Assembly: GCA_003527885.1 (NCBI GenBank)
Contig: DPWB01000089.1
Coordinates: 1 to 7,375 of the forward strand
Direction of reading: 5' to 3'
Length of the DNA: 7,375 nucleotides
DNA from: Candidatus Competibacteraceae bacterium
GTDB lineage: Bacteria > Pseudomonadota > Gammaproteobacteria > Competibacterales > Competibacteraceae
The notes under the pieces are model-generated. The model was given only the letters and a program-made list of their open reading frames with translations, did not search any database and was not told the origin of the DNA. This document shows positions 1 to 6,180 of the stretch, piece by piece. The position numbers and the translations under genes were made by a program. Within the stretch, counting starts at the first letter, position 1. Each line of letters opens with the position of its first letter.

Positions 1-1
1 C

Positions 2-193
2 GTCCGCGTCCAAACCGTCTTGCCGGGCGCGGTGGCCACGCCGATCTGGCGGCAGAACCATCCCATCCCGGCACCGGCCAACGCCCTGCCGCCGGAGCGG
101 GTGGCGGACTTGATCCTGTTCATGCTGGCCCTGCCGCCCGACACCCAGATTCTCGCCCCCGCGATCGTTCCGTTTCCGGCTTCCAACCCCTGA
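2..193 (+). CDS. Short-chain dehydrogenase/reductase, C-terminal fragment
   Basis: The frame is open from the window edge to TGA at 191-193, giving 64 codons of a protein whose N-terminal part lies outside the window. The segment PGAVATPIW matches the conserved PG-x-V-x-T-P/E stretch that follows the catalytic Tyr-Lys of classical short-chain dehydrogenases. It is followed by a LPPERVADLILFMLALP helix and a C-terminal ILAPAIVPF strand, as in SDR family oxidoreductases of about 230-260 residues. The Rossmann fold and catalytic residues are not visible, so substrate and cofactor cannot be assigned. The next promoter-like sequence begins immediately after the stop codon. Confidence 0.75.
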   Translation, partial: VRVQTVLPGAVATPIWRQNHPIPAPANALPPERVADLILFMLALPPDTQILAPAIVPFPASNP

Positions 194-222
194 TTGACAT
201 TGCTCCGGTAACCTTGAATAAT
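194..222 (+). promoter_or_regulatory. Near-consensus sigma-70 promoter
   Basis: A perfect -35 box TTGACA (194-199) is separated by 17 bases from AATAAT (217-222), which matches the -10 consensus at five of six positions. It starts at the base after the stop codon of the upstream dehydrogenase. Transcription would begin near 228-230 and run into the structured leader before rtcB. This is the best promoter match I noticed in the window. Confidence 0.6.
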
Positions 223-228
223 CGCGCG

Positions 229-399
229 CCGCCACCGGCTGCAAACCCACCCGTCTCTGGAAGGTGACCCCATGCTCAAACCGCAATTCGCCACCCCATA
301 ACGCCTTCCGAGCGGTCCTCGGCAGGCGCCCGTTGTCTTCCGAGCCGGTTCCCCGAACCAGAAAAACCCTGGATGACAACCCGTCAGCCAGGGTTTTTT
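229..399 (+). ncRNA. Candidate small RNA or attenuator leader upstream of rtcB
   Basis: A transcript from the promoter at 194-222 would span about 170 nt and end at the intrinsic terminator at 362-399. Seen in the sequence are a hairpin at 302-328 (CGCCT/AGGCG, then CCGAG/CTCGG, loop CGGTC, one internal mismatch) and a hairpin at 347-359 (GGTTC/GAACC, loop CCC). The terminator follows. A possible nine-codon leader ORF (272-301, reading MLKPQFATP) has a purine-rich GGAAGG upstream, and its TAA ends exactly one base before the first hairpin. I do not recognise an RNA family: it lacks the 4.5S SRP tetraloop region and 6S end-pairing. Either a free-standing sRNA or an attenuator controlling rtcB fits; the boundaries are inferred. 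Confidence 0.35.
362..399 (+). terminator. Rho-independent terminator before rtcB
   Basis: AAAAACCCTGG (362-372) pairs perfectly with CCAGGGTTTTT (388-398), which is followed by one more T. Inside the loop TGAC (374-377) pairs with GTCA (383-386), lengthening the stem beyond an A/G mismatch. The A-tract/stem/T-tract layout is classic and could act on both strands. It ends 45 bases before the rtcB start, so it closes the upstream unit and any rtcB expression from the 194-222 promoter would need read-through. Confidence 0.85.
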
Positions 400-444
400 G
401 TTGGGGCGTCCGATCGAGCGCTTTCATTGCAGCGAGTAACCATC

Positions 445-1644
445 ATGCCTATCCAACGGATTATCACCAAGGCCAAGGCACCGGTCAAAATCTACACCGA
501 CGACGTGGACCCGCAAGCCTTGACGCAGTTGACCAACATCGCGCAACTGCCGTTCATCCACAGCCATGTGGCGGCGATGCCCGATGTCCATGTCGGTATC
601 GGCGCGACCGTGGGCGCGGTCATCCCGACCAAAGGCGCCATCATCCCGGCGGCGGTCGGGGTCGATATCGGCTGCGGGATGAACGCGGTACGGCTCAGCC
701 TCAAGGCCAGCCAGTTGCCGGATAACTTGAAGCCGGTGCGCGCGGCCATCGAAGCGACGGTGCCGGTCGGTTTCGCCATGCACGCCGACAAGCCCGGTGT
801 GCCGGCTTCAGCGGTTCGCGCCCTGGACGGCGGCCTGGAGCGCATCGTCGGCAAGCATCCCGGTATCCTCAAGATGCAGAAAAACGTCGAACGGACTTGG
901 GCGCAGCAGTTGGGCACGCTGGGAGGCGGCAATCACTTCATCGAACTGTGTCTGGACGAAAATCAGGACGTATGGGTGATGCTGCACTCCGGCAGCCGCG
1001 GCATCGGCAACATCATCGGCCGCTACTTCATCGATCTGGCGCGCAAGGACATGGGCCAGCACATCGCCAGCCTGCCGGATCGCGATCTGGCCTACCTGCA
1101 AGAAGGCGCGAAACACTTCGACGATTACGTGGAGGCGGTGCGGTGGGCGCAAGATTACGCCACGACCAACCGCCGCGAGATGATGAAGTTGATTTTGGAT
1201 GCCTTGGGCCGGCAGTTGCCGCCGTTTACCCTAACCCGCGAGGCGATCAACTGCCATCACAACTACGTGGCCGTGGAGCGGCATTTTGAGGAAGAGGTGT
1301 TCGTCACCCGCAAGGGCGCGATCCGCGCCGGCGCGGGCGAATTGGGCATCATCCCCGGCAGCATGGGGGCCAAATCCTACATCGTGCGCGGCAAGGGCGA
1401 ACCGCAATCGTTCTGCTCCTGCTCGCACGGCGCGGGCCGGCGCTTGAGCCGGGGCAAAGCCAAGAAAACCTTCGACCCGCAGGACTTGATCGCGCAAACC
1501 GCCGGGGTGGAATGCCGCAAGGACGCGGGCGTGCTCGATGAAATTCCGGGCGCGTACAAGGACATCGACCAAGTGATGGCCCATCAGGCGGATTTGGTCG
1601 AGGTGGTTCACACCCTCAAGCAAGTGGTCTGCGTGAAAGGATAG
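445..1644 (+). CDS. rtcB: RNA-splicing ligase RtcB (3'-phosphate/5'-OH RNA ligase)
   Basis: RtcB joins RNA ends bearing 2',3'-cyclic phosphate or 3'-phosphate to 5'-hydroxyl ends, using GTP and Mn2+ through a guanylated histidine. It acts in RNA repair. The 399-residue protein aligns from end to end, by recall, with the 408-residue E. coli enzyme. Metal and active-site motifs are intact: VDIGCGMN with D74 and C77, GGNHFIE with H164, HSGSRGIGN with H181, CHHNY with H271/H272, GSMGAKSYIVRG, and SCSHGAGRRLSR with H328 as the expected guanylation site. The C-terminus ends QVVCVKG as in E. coli. The start at 445 gives the usual N-terminus (MPIQRIITKAKAPVK). An in-frame ATG at 373 lies inside the terminator stem-loop and would add 24 unrelated residues. 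The ribosome binding site is weak (GCGAG, 432-436). No rtcA, archease or rtcR is visible nearby. Confidence 0.97.
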   Translation: MPIQRIITKAKAPVKIYTDDVDPQALTQLTNIAQLPFIHSHVAAMPDVHVGIGATVGAVIPTKGAIIPAAVGVDIGCGMNAVRLSLKASQLPDNLKPVRAAIEATVPVGFAMHADKPGVPASAVRALDGGLERIVGKHPGILKMQKNVERTWAQQLGTLGGGNHFIELCLDENQDVWVMLHSGSRGIGNIIGRYFIDLARKDMGQHIASLPDRDLAYLQEGAKHFDDYVEAVRWAQDYATTNRREMMKLILDALGRQLPPFTLTREAINCHHNYVAVERHFEEEVFVTRKGAIRAGAGELGIIPGSMGAKSYIVRGKGEPQSFCSCSHGAGRRLSRGKAKKTFDPQDLIAQTAGVECRKDAGVLDEIPGAYKDIDQVMAHQADLVEVVHTLKQVVCVKG

Positions 1645-1669
1645 CCCGCTAGACCCACCTTGCATGACA

Positions 1670-1696
1670 CCCCTCCCCGTGCTGGCGGGTGAGGGG
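1670..1696. repeat. REP-like GC-rich hairpin between rtcB and a small ORF
   Basis: CCCCTC (1670-1675) pairs with GAGGGG (1691-1696), and the inner CCCG (1676-1679) pairs with CGGG (1686-1689). The loop is TGCTGG and T1690 is bulged. There is no T-tract, so it is not a typical intrinsic terminator. The CCCTCYCCG...CGGG.GAGGG pattern resembles intergenic palindromes that are repeated many times in various GC-rich proteobacterial genomes. Only one copy is present here, so repetitiveness is inferred. Confidence 0.4.
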
Positions 1697-1716
1697 CTCA
1701 TCTGGAGACTCCCGCC

Positions 1717-1857
1717 ATGCGCAAACGCCGCAACCCCGTCGCTACCGCGCCGATCCTGCGCAAGGGCGGCGCGCACCAGCCATCCCGCTCGGCGGATCGC
1801 GCCAAGCTCCGCGCCCAGCTCAAACGGGAGACCTCGCAATGGCGACCTTCGCAGTGA
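1717..1857 (+). CDS. Small basic protein of 46 residues, function unknown
   Basis: ATG at 1717 is preceded by GGAG (1703-1706, spacing 10), and the frame runs 46 codons to TGA at 1855-1857. The product is strongly basic. It begins MRKRRNPVATAPILRKGGAH, followed by a Ser/Arg/Lys-rich helix-forming stretch (residues 21-40) and ends WRPSQ. The N-terminal pattern R-N-P-V-A-x-(S/A)-P-x-L-R-K-G-G-x-H resembles short uncharacterised proteobacterial proteins as I remember them, which supports a real gene; I cannot confirm this without a search. A small basic protein of this kind could bind nucleic acid, but no function is assigned. It lies 72 bases downstream of rtcB in the same direction and ends 30 bases before the convergent DUF2782 gene. 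Confidence 0.55.
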   Translation: MRKRRNPVATAPILRKGGAHQPSRSADRAKLRAQLKRETSQWRPSQ

Positions 1858-1887
1858 GCCGGGGCTGTTAACTTTCGGCCGCGGCGC

Positions 1888-2229
1888 TCACCAGCGCAGC
1901 AACACCCACGCCGGAATCAACATCCCGTCCTCAAGCTCGCTGTAGCGGGTCTCGTAATTGCCGTCTCCGTCGGTATCCACCAGATAATAAGGCACTCCCC
2001 TGGCCGGTACGATCTTGACCATATAGAGGATGCCTCCGGCCCGATATTCCTCGATACTCCCCCGGTCACCGCGCTGCCGGATGGTGACTTCCGGCGCCGG
2101 CGCGTTCGATTCCCGGCCGGTCTCGGGAGGTCCGTCGGGAACAGGTTCCAGTCCGGCTGGATCGGGCTTTTCTTGAGCCCAGCTCAGACTCGCCAGCAGC
2201 AGTAGAAACAACGACAACCGCGAACGCAT
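1888..2229 (-). CDS. DUF2782 family secreted protein
   Basis: The 113-residue product has an N-terminal signal peptide: MRSR, a hydrophobic LSLFLLLLASLSWA core, and likely cleavage after A18. A Pro/Glu/Asp-rich linker (residues 20-47) follows, then a compact C-terminal domain (48-113). This domain reads VTIRQRGDRGSIEEYRAGG, LYMVKIVPARGVPYYLVD, then the acidic DTDGDGNYE (85-93), ending IPAWVLLRW. This matches the DUF2782 family of proteobacterial periplasmic proteins; the function is unknown. The DxDGDGxxE segment resembles a calcium-binding loop, but that is only a resemblance. The start at 2229 is preferred over an in-frame ATG at 2301 because it has GAGGG at spacing 7 (plus-strand CCCTC 2237-2241) and begins the signal peptide. 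In Pseudomonas-like genomes this gene lies beside polA; here an extra gene separates them. Confidence 0.85.
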   Translation of the reverse strand: MRSRLSLFLLLLASLSWAQEKPDPAGLEPVPDGPPETGRESNAPAPEVTIRQRGDRGSIEEYRAGGILYMVKIVPARGVPYYLVDTDGDGNYETRYSELEDGMLIPAWVLLRW

Positions 2230-2249
2230 GGTCAATCCCTCACAGTGGC

Positions 2250-2277
2250 CGACCGGGCAAACCGGTCGCTCCGGTCG
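2250..2277 (-). promoter_or_regulatory. Hairpin with repeated CCGGTCG motif in the DUF2782 gene leader
   Basis: CGACCGG (2250-2256) pairs perfectly with CCGGTCG (2262-2268) around the loop GCAAA. A second direct copy, CCGGTCG, lies at 2271-2277. In the minus-strand transcript this falls just upstream of the ribosome binding site of the DUF2782 gene, so two alternative stems are possible. It could also be an operator on DNA. No regulator is identified and chance is possible in GC-rich sequence. Confidence 0.3.
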
Positions 2278-2445
2278 AGTGGAATCGCGCGGATCCATCA
2301 TTTCTCAGCACCGGACATTTGTCCAGCCGCCAGAGTAGCGCGCCTTTTCGAATTTGCATTTTTACAAATCCTTTCAGCCGCTCTCCCAAAACCGTTTGAT
2401 CCGTGCAGGGAAGAAACCTCAAACCAAAAGTAGCCTATCTCGGAA

Positions 2446-2570
2446 AAAAGGTGTAATATTTTTGAAATTAATTAACCTGTATAGCATTATTTTTATATTC
2501 TCAATAATATACATTTATTATATATTAACCGATTAATTCGCTTTAGTGTATATTAGATGTTATATTTGGA
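2446..2570. promoter_or_regulatory. AT-rich island upstream of the helical-bundle gene
   Basis: The 404 bases 2230-2633 hold no convincing gene. Positions 2451-2570 contain about 23 G or C in 120 (hand count), against clearly GC-rich surroundings. Visible elements are TTAATTAA (2468-2475), the repeat ATTAACC at 2471-2477 and 2524-2530, and an inverted repeat TAATATA/TATATTA (2505-2511/2521-2527) with a nine-base loop. Promoter-like pairs for the plus-strand gene include TTAACC (2525-2530)-N18-TATATT (2549-2554). Such tracts commonly serve as promoters or as sites for nucleoid proteins of the H-NS/MvaT type; which applies here is inference. Between 2278 and 2445 I see nothing definite. Confidence 0.4.
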
Positions 2571-2633
2571 AAAACCGGGATTTCAGACGAATTGTCGGTT
2601 TGCTTTTCATAGTTGAAGCGGCGGGGGTAACAA

Positions 2634-3368
2634 ATGCACGCGAGTCTGTTTTTCGACGATGACACAGCTTTTTTTGCAATGGCGGACCTGCGCGCCATCG
2701 CGCGCGACGGGATGCGGTCCTCTTCGTTGATCCGCCGCGCGGGGCGCGGTGAAATGAGCGCTAGCGAAGCGTTACATATCGGGTTCTGGCCGTTCGTACG
2801 CGAGTTTGAAATCGCCATCGACAAGCAACGGTTACCGCGAGATCCGTTGAAGCGGCGGTTTTGTGGCGCCGGTCGAGAGCGGGTCAATCAAACCTTCACC
2901 GAATTGGCTAGAGCGGTGGCGGTCATGAAACAAGAAGAGGGCTCACATGCCAGCCACTGGAAGAAAGACGCCCAATGCCTGGGCCTGTCGGACCTCGATG
3001 GACCCCTGCTTCCCAGCGTTCGGACCCTGATCGAATCGTCCTACTCCAAGGATCTGCCGCGCTTTTTCTCGGTGCTTGCGGGCACCGAGTTCGTGGCGGA
3101 GGAGCTGTCGGCCTTTTTAACCGGCCAGCCCGCTTTTTTGGAGCGCTTTTCCCGCAAGCGCTGGATCTGGGGGGAGGTGCACCTCATCCCGCATGATGAC
3201 GGCCCCTCTCATCTGGAGATCGACCTGGATTTGGCGCGGGCTTATTCGGCGGATGACGGCACGGCCAAAACGCGCATCGAAACGATGGTGGTCGAAACGA
3301 TCATGCTGTTCGACCGATGCGCCCGCGAAATCGAAGAGGTGCTGGCGTCCAGGGATTACGCGACCTAA
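2634..3368 (+). CDS. Putative heme-oxygenase-like (TenA/PqqC/HDO fold) protein
   Basis: The 244-residue product has no signal peptide or membrane segment and is rich in predicted helices. Its pattern recalls heme-oxygenase-like diiron proteins (the CADD/UndA/'iron-containing redox enzyme' group). There is an early FWPFVREFEIAIDKQ helix (51-65) and a helix carrying EEGSHASHW, with E101-x6-H108 and E102-x2-H105 spacings like those of CADD and UndA. A helix with E152, E156 and E157 follows, then a WIWGEVHLIPHDDGPSHLEID stretch with H183, H187, D188, D189, H193 and D197. The last cluster does not fit the usual H-x3-D-x2-3-H spacing cleanly, so metal binding is unproven. The start at 2634 has GGGGG (2623-2627) at spacing 6. 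It converges on polA and lies between polA and the DUF2782 gene. Substrate is unknown; I do not recognise an exact family. Confidence 0.5.
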   Translation: MHASLFFDDDTAFFAMADLRAIARDGMRSSSLIRRAGRGEMSASEALHIGFWPFVREFEIAIDKQRLPRDPLKRRFCGAGRERVNQTFTELARAVAVMKQEEGSHASHWKKDAQCLGLSDLDGPLLPSVRTLIESSYSKDLPRFFSVLAGTEFVAEELSAFLTGQPAFLERFSRKRWIWGEVHLIPHDDGPSHLEIDLDLARAYSADDGTAKTRIETMVVETIMLFDRCAREIEEVLASRDYAT

Positions 3369-3413
3369 CGGCAGCGCTATCGCATCGCGGCAGCACCGCT
3401 TTGTCGGGCCACC

Positions 3414-6164
3414 TCAATGCGCCTCGTCCCAATTGGCGCCGGTGCCGGCTTCCACTTCTAGCGGAACGCGCAGCGCCGCCGCCGCGACCATCGCCGCCCG
3501 AATCCGCTCGGCGGCTTCGGGCGCGGCGCTCTCCCGCACTTCGAACACCAACTCGTCGTGGACTTGCATCAGCATCCGCGCCGGAAAATTGGATTCCTGC
3601 AACCAGCGATCCACCGCCAGCATCGCCCGCTTGATGATGTCGGCGGCGGTGCCTTGCATCGGGGCGTTGATGGCGGCCCGTTCCGCCGCTTGGCGCAGTT
3701 GGGCGTTGCGGGCGCGAAGGTCGGGCAGATACAGGCGACGGCCGAACACGGTCTCCACATAACCTCGCTCGACGGCGCGGCGGCGCGTGTCGTCCATGTA
3801 CGCCTTGACCGCCGGGTAGCGGGCGAAATAACGGTGCATATAATCTTGCGCCGCGCCGCGCTCGACGCCCAATTGCCGGGCCAGCCCGAACGCCGACATG
3901 CCGTAGATCAAGCCGAAATTGATCGCCTTGGCGCTGCGCCGCTGCTCGGCGCTGACCTGCCCCAGCGCTACCCCGAACACTTCGGCGGCGGTGGCGCGAT
4001 GGATGTCGGCCCCTCCGGCGAACGCGCGCAACAGCCCCTCGTCGCCGGACAGGTGCGCCATGATCCGCAATTCGATCTGCGAATAATCCGCCGCCAGCAT
4101 CACCCAGCCCGGCTCCGGCACGAAGGCTTGCCGGATACGCCGGCCTTCCGGGGTCCGGATCGGGATGTTTTGCAAGTTGGGGTCGGTGGACGACAAACGG
4201 CCGGTGCTGGTCACGGCCTGCTGGTAGGAGGTGTGAACCCGGCCGGTGCGCGCTTGAATCTGTTCGGGAAGCCGGTCGGTGTAAGTCGATTTCAGTTTGC
4301 TCAAACCGCGATGCTCCAAGATCACCTTGGGCAAGGGATAGTCCAGCGCCAGCTCCTGCAAGACCGCCTCGGCGGTGGACGATTGGCCGGTGGCGGTTTT
4401 GCGGCCCGCCGGCAGCTTCAGGCGCTCGAACAGGATGGCTTGCAACTGCTTGGGCGAACCGAGATTGAAGCGGTCGCCGGCCAGTTCGTACGCCTGTTGC
4501 TCCAGCTCCCACAGCCGTTTCGCCAACTCGCCGCTTTGCTGGCGCAAGGCCGTCGCATCCACCCGAACGCCGGTTCGCTCCACGCGCAACAGCACCTCGA
4601 TCAGCGGAATCTCCATCTCCTCATACAAACGCCGCAGCGCCGGTTCCCGTTCCAGTCGCGGCCACAAGCGTTGGTGCAGGCGCAAGGTCACATCCGCGTC
4701 CTCGGCGGCATACGGCCCGGCCTGCTCCAGCGCCACCTGATCGAAAGTCAATTGTTTCGCGCCCTTCCCCGCCACGTCCTCGAAGCGGATGGTGCGCAGC
4801 TTCAAATGCTGTTCCGCCAACGAATCCATGTCGTGCCGGGCGGTGGAATCCAGCACGTAGGATTCCAGCAAAGTATCGTGGCGGATGCCGCGCAGCGCGA
4901 TGCCGTGGTTGGCCAATACGTGCGCGTCGTACTTGAGATGCTGGCCGAGCTTGGGCCGGGTCGGGTCTTCCAGCAGCGGGCGCAACCGCTCCAGCACGGC
5001 CTCCCGATTCAACTGATCCGGCGCGCCGGGATAATCGTGCGCCAAGGGGACATAAGCCGCCTCGCCCGCCGTCACCGCGAAGGATACCCCGACGATGCGG
5101 GCATCCAGATAATTCAGGCTGGTGGTTTCGGTGTCGAACGCGAACAGTTCGGCCGCGCTCAACCGCTCCAGCCAGCCATCGAGCGCGGGTTGATCGAGCA
5201 CCAGTTGATACACCGGTGGACCCACCTCATCCACCGGGGTTTCCGGCTCGCCGACGGGCGGTGGCGACCCGCCGACCGGCGCCGGTGAAACCGGGGGACC
5301 GACCGTCCCGCCCGCCGGCAAATCCCGCAGCCAAGAACGGAACCCGTAGTGTTCGTACAAGGTGCGCAGCGCGGCGACATCGGGTGGCGCGGGCCGCAAC
5401 TCCTCGAAAGTAACGGGCAAAGGCACCGCGCAATCCAAGGTCGCCAGTTGTCGGGATAACGCCAGTTGCGGCAACCCTTCCCGCAGCTTGTCGCCGACCT
5501 TGCCGGAGATAGCGGCGGCATTCGCCACCAACCGATCCAAGGAGCCGTATTTTTGCAACCACTTGGCGGCGGTGACCGGACCCACGCCCGCCACGCCGGG
5601 AATGTTGTCGGAGGAATCGCCGACCAGCGCCAGCCAATCCACGATCAGCGCGGGTGGCACGCCAAATTTTTTTTCGACCCCGGAGCTGTCGGTCACCGCG
5701 TTTTTCATGGTGTCCAGCATCCGCACCCGCTCGCCCACCAACTGCGCCAAATCCTTGTCGCCGCTGACGATCAAGACCGGCAATCCCCTGGCGGTGGCCT
5801 GTCGGGTCAGCGTGCCGATCACGTCGTCCGCCTCCACCCCCGCCACCTGCAACAGCGGCAACCCCAAGGCGCGCACGCAGGCGTGCAGCGGCTCGATCTG
5901 GCGGAGCAACTCCGGGTCCAGCGGCGGGCGGTGGGCCTTGTAGTCGGCGAATTGCTCGTGGCGGAAGGTCTTGCCGGGCGCGTCGAACACCACCGCCAGA
6001 TAATCGGGCCGGTAGTCGGCCAATAGCCGGCGCAGCATGTTCAGCACGCCATACAGCGCGCCGGTCGGCTCGCCGGTCTTGGTGCTGAGCGGCGGCAGGG
6101 CGTTGAACGCCCGGTGCAGCCAAGCGGAACCATCGACCCACAGGCAGGGTTTGGAGGCGGGCAT
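3414..6164 (-). CDS. polA: DNA polymerase I
   Basis: DNA polymerase I fills gaps, removes RNA primers and supports excision repair. The 916-residue protein is full length (E. coli 928) with three activities. The 5'-nuclease domain (about 1-255) has VDGSAWLHRAF, VFDAPGKTFRHEQF, EADD (111-114), SGDKD (134-138) and GDSSDNIPGVAGVGP. A Pro/Gly-rich linker covers about 283-318. The 3'-5' exonuclease (about 319-505) keeps D343/E345 (FDTET), D413 (KYD) and Y485/D489 (YAAED), so proofreading should be active. The polymerase domain (about 506-916) has D693 in DYSQIELR; R742, K746, F750 and Y754 on the O-helix; and H869/D870/E871 in VHDELVFEV. All sit about 12 residues below the E. coli numbering. F750 is the usual Phe rather than Tyr. 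The gene starts 16 bases after atpC ends and is probably co-transcribed with it. Confidence 0.98.
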   Translation of the reverse strand: MPASKPCLWVDGSAWLHRAFNALPPLSTKTGEPTGALYGVLNMLRRLLADYRPDYLAVVFDAPGKTFRHEQFADYKAHRPPLDPELLRQIEPLHACVRALGLPLLQVAGVEADDVIGTLTRQATARGLPVLIVSGDKDLAQLVGERVRMLDTMKNAVTDSSGVEKKFGVPPALIVDWLALVGDSSDNIPGVAGVGPVTAAKWLQKYGSLDRLVANAAAISGKVGDKLREGLPQLALSRQLATLDCAVPLPVTFEELRPAPPDVAALRTLYEHYGFRSWLRDLPAGGTVGPPVSPAPVGGSPPPVGEPETPVDEVGPPVYQLVLDQPALDGWLERLSAAELFAFDTETTSLNYLDARIVGVSFAVTAGEAAYVPLAHDYPGAPDQLNREAVLERLRPLLEDPTRPKLGQHLKYDAHVLANHGIALRGIRHDTLLESYVLDSTARHDMDSLAEQHLKLRTIRFEDVAGKGAKQLTFDQVALEQAGPYAAEDADVTLRLHQRLWPRLEREPALRRLYEEMEIPLIEVLLRVERTGVRVDATALRQQSGELAKRLWELEQQAYELAGDRFNLGSPKQLQAILFERLKLPAGRKTATGQSSTAEAVLQELALDYPLPKVILEHRGLSKLKSTYTDRLPEQIQARTGRVHTSYQQAVTSTGRLSSTDPNLQNIPIRTPEGRRIRQAFVPEPGWVMLAADYSQIELRIMAHLSGDEGLLRAFAGGADIHRATAAEVFGVALGQVSAEQRRSAKAINFGLIYGMSAFGLARQLGVERGAAQDYMHRYFARYPAVKAYMDDTRRRAVERGYVETVFGRRLYLPDLRARNAQLRQAAERAAINAPMQGTAADIIKRAMLAVDRWLQESNFPARMLMQVHDELVFEVRESAAPEAAERIRAAMVAAAALRVPLEVEAGTGANWDEAH

Positions 6165-6180
6165 GGGGGCGGCGTTTCGC

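Noticed and set aside
229..399. 6S RNA or 4.5S SRP RNA identity for the structured leader
   Set aside because: No SRP-type apical loop and asymmetric bulge sequence, and no long pairing between 5' and 3' ends as in 6S; the 3' end is an ordinary intrinsic terminator.
412..431. Sigma-54 promoter for rtcB, as in the RtcR-controlled E. coli rtcBA operon
   Set aside because: TTGCA at 427-431 resembles a -12 element, but the required GG at the -24 position is missing and it lies only 13 bases from the start codon.
373..447. Upstream ATG at 373 as the rtcB start
   Set aside because: It lies in the terminator stem-loop, adds 24 residues absent from RtcB proteins, and ATG 445 gives the conserved N-terminus.
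3369..3413. Bidirectional terminator between the convergent helical-bundle gene and polA
   Set aside because: There are GC-rich repeats but no clear stem followed by a T-tract on either strand.
3301..5288. Long ORFs overlapping polA (plus strand 3558-5288, 576 codons; minus strand 3301-4512, 403 codons)
   Set aside because: They are in other frames of a gene with unambiguous full-length homology. Their products are Arg/Gln/His/Gly/Ala-rich without domains, as expected from shadow frames in GC-rich coding sequence.
5227..6141. Minus-strand ORF of 304 codons over the polA 5'-nuclease region, and plus-strand ORFs at 5362-5943 and 5466-6026
   Set aside because: Low-complexity Gly/Arg/Ala or Ser/Pro compositions with no recognisable motif, no ribosome binding signal, and complete overlap with polA.
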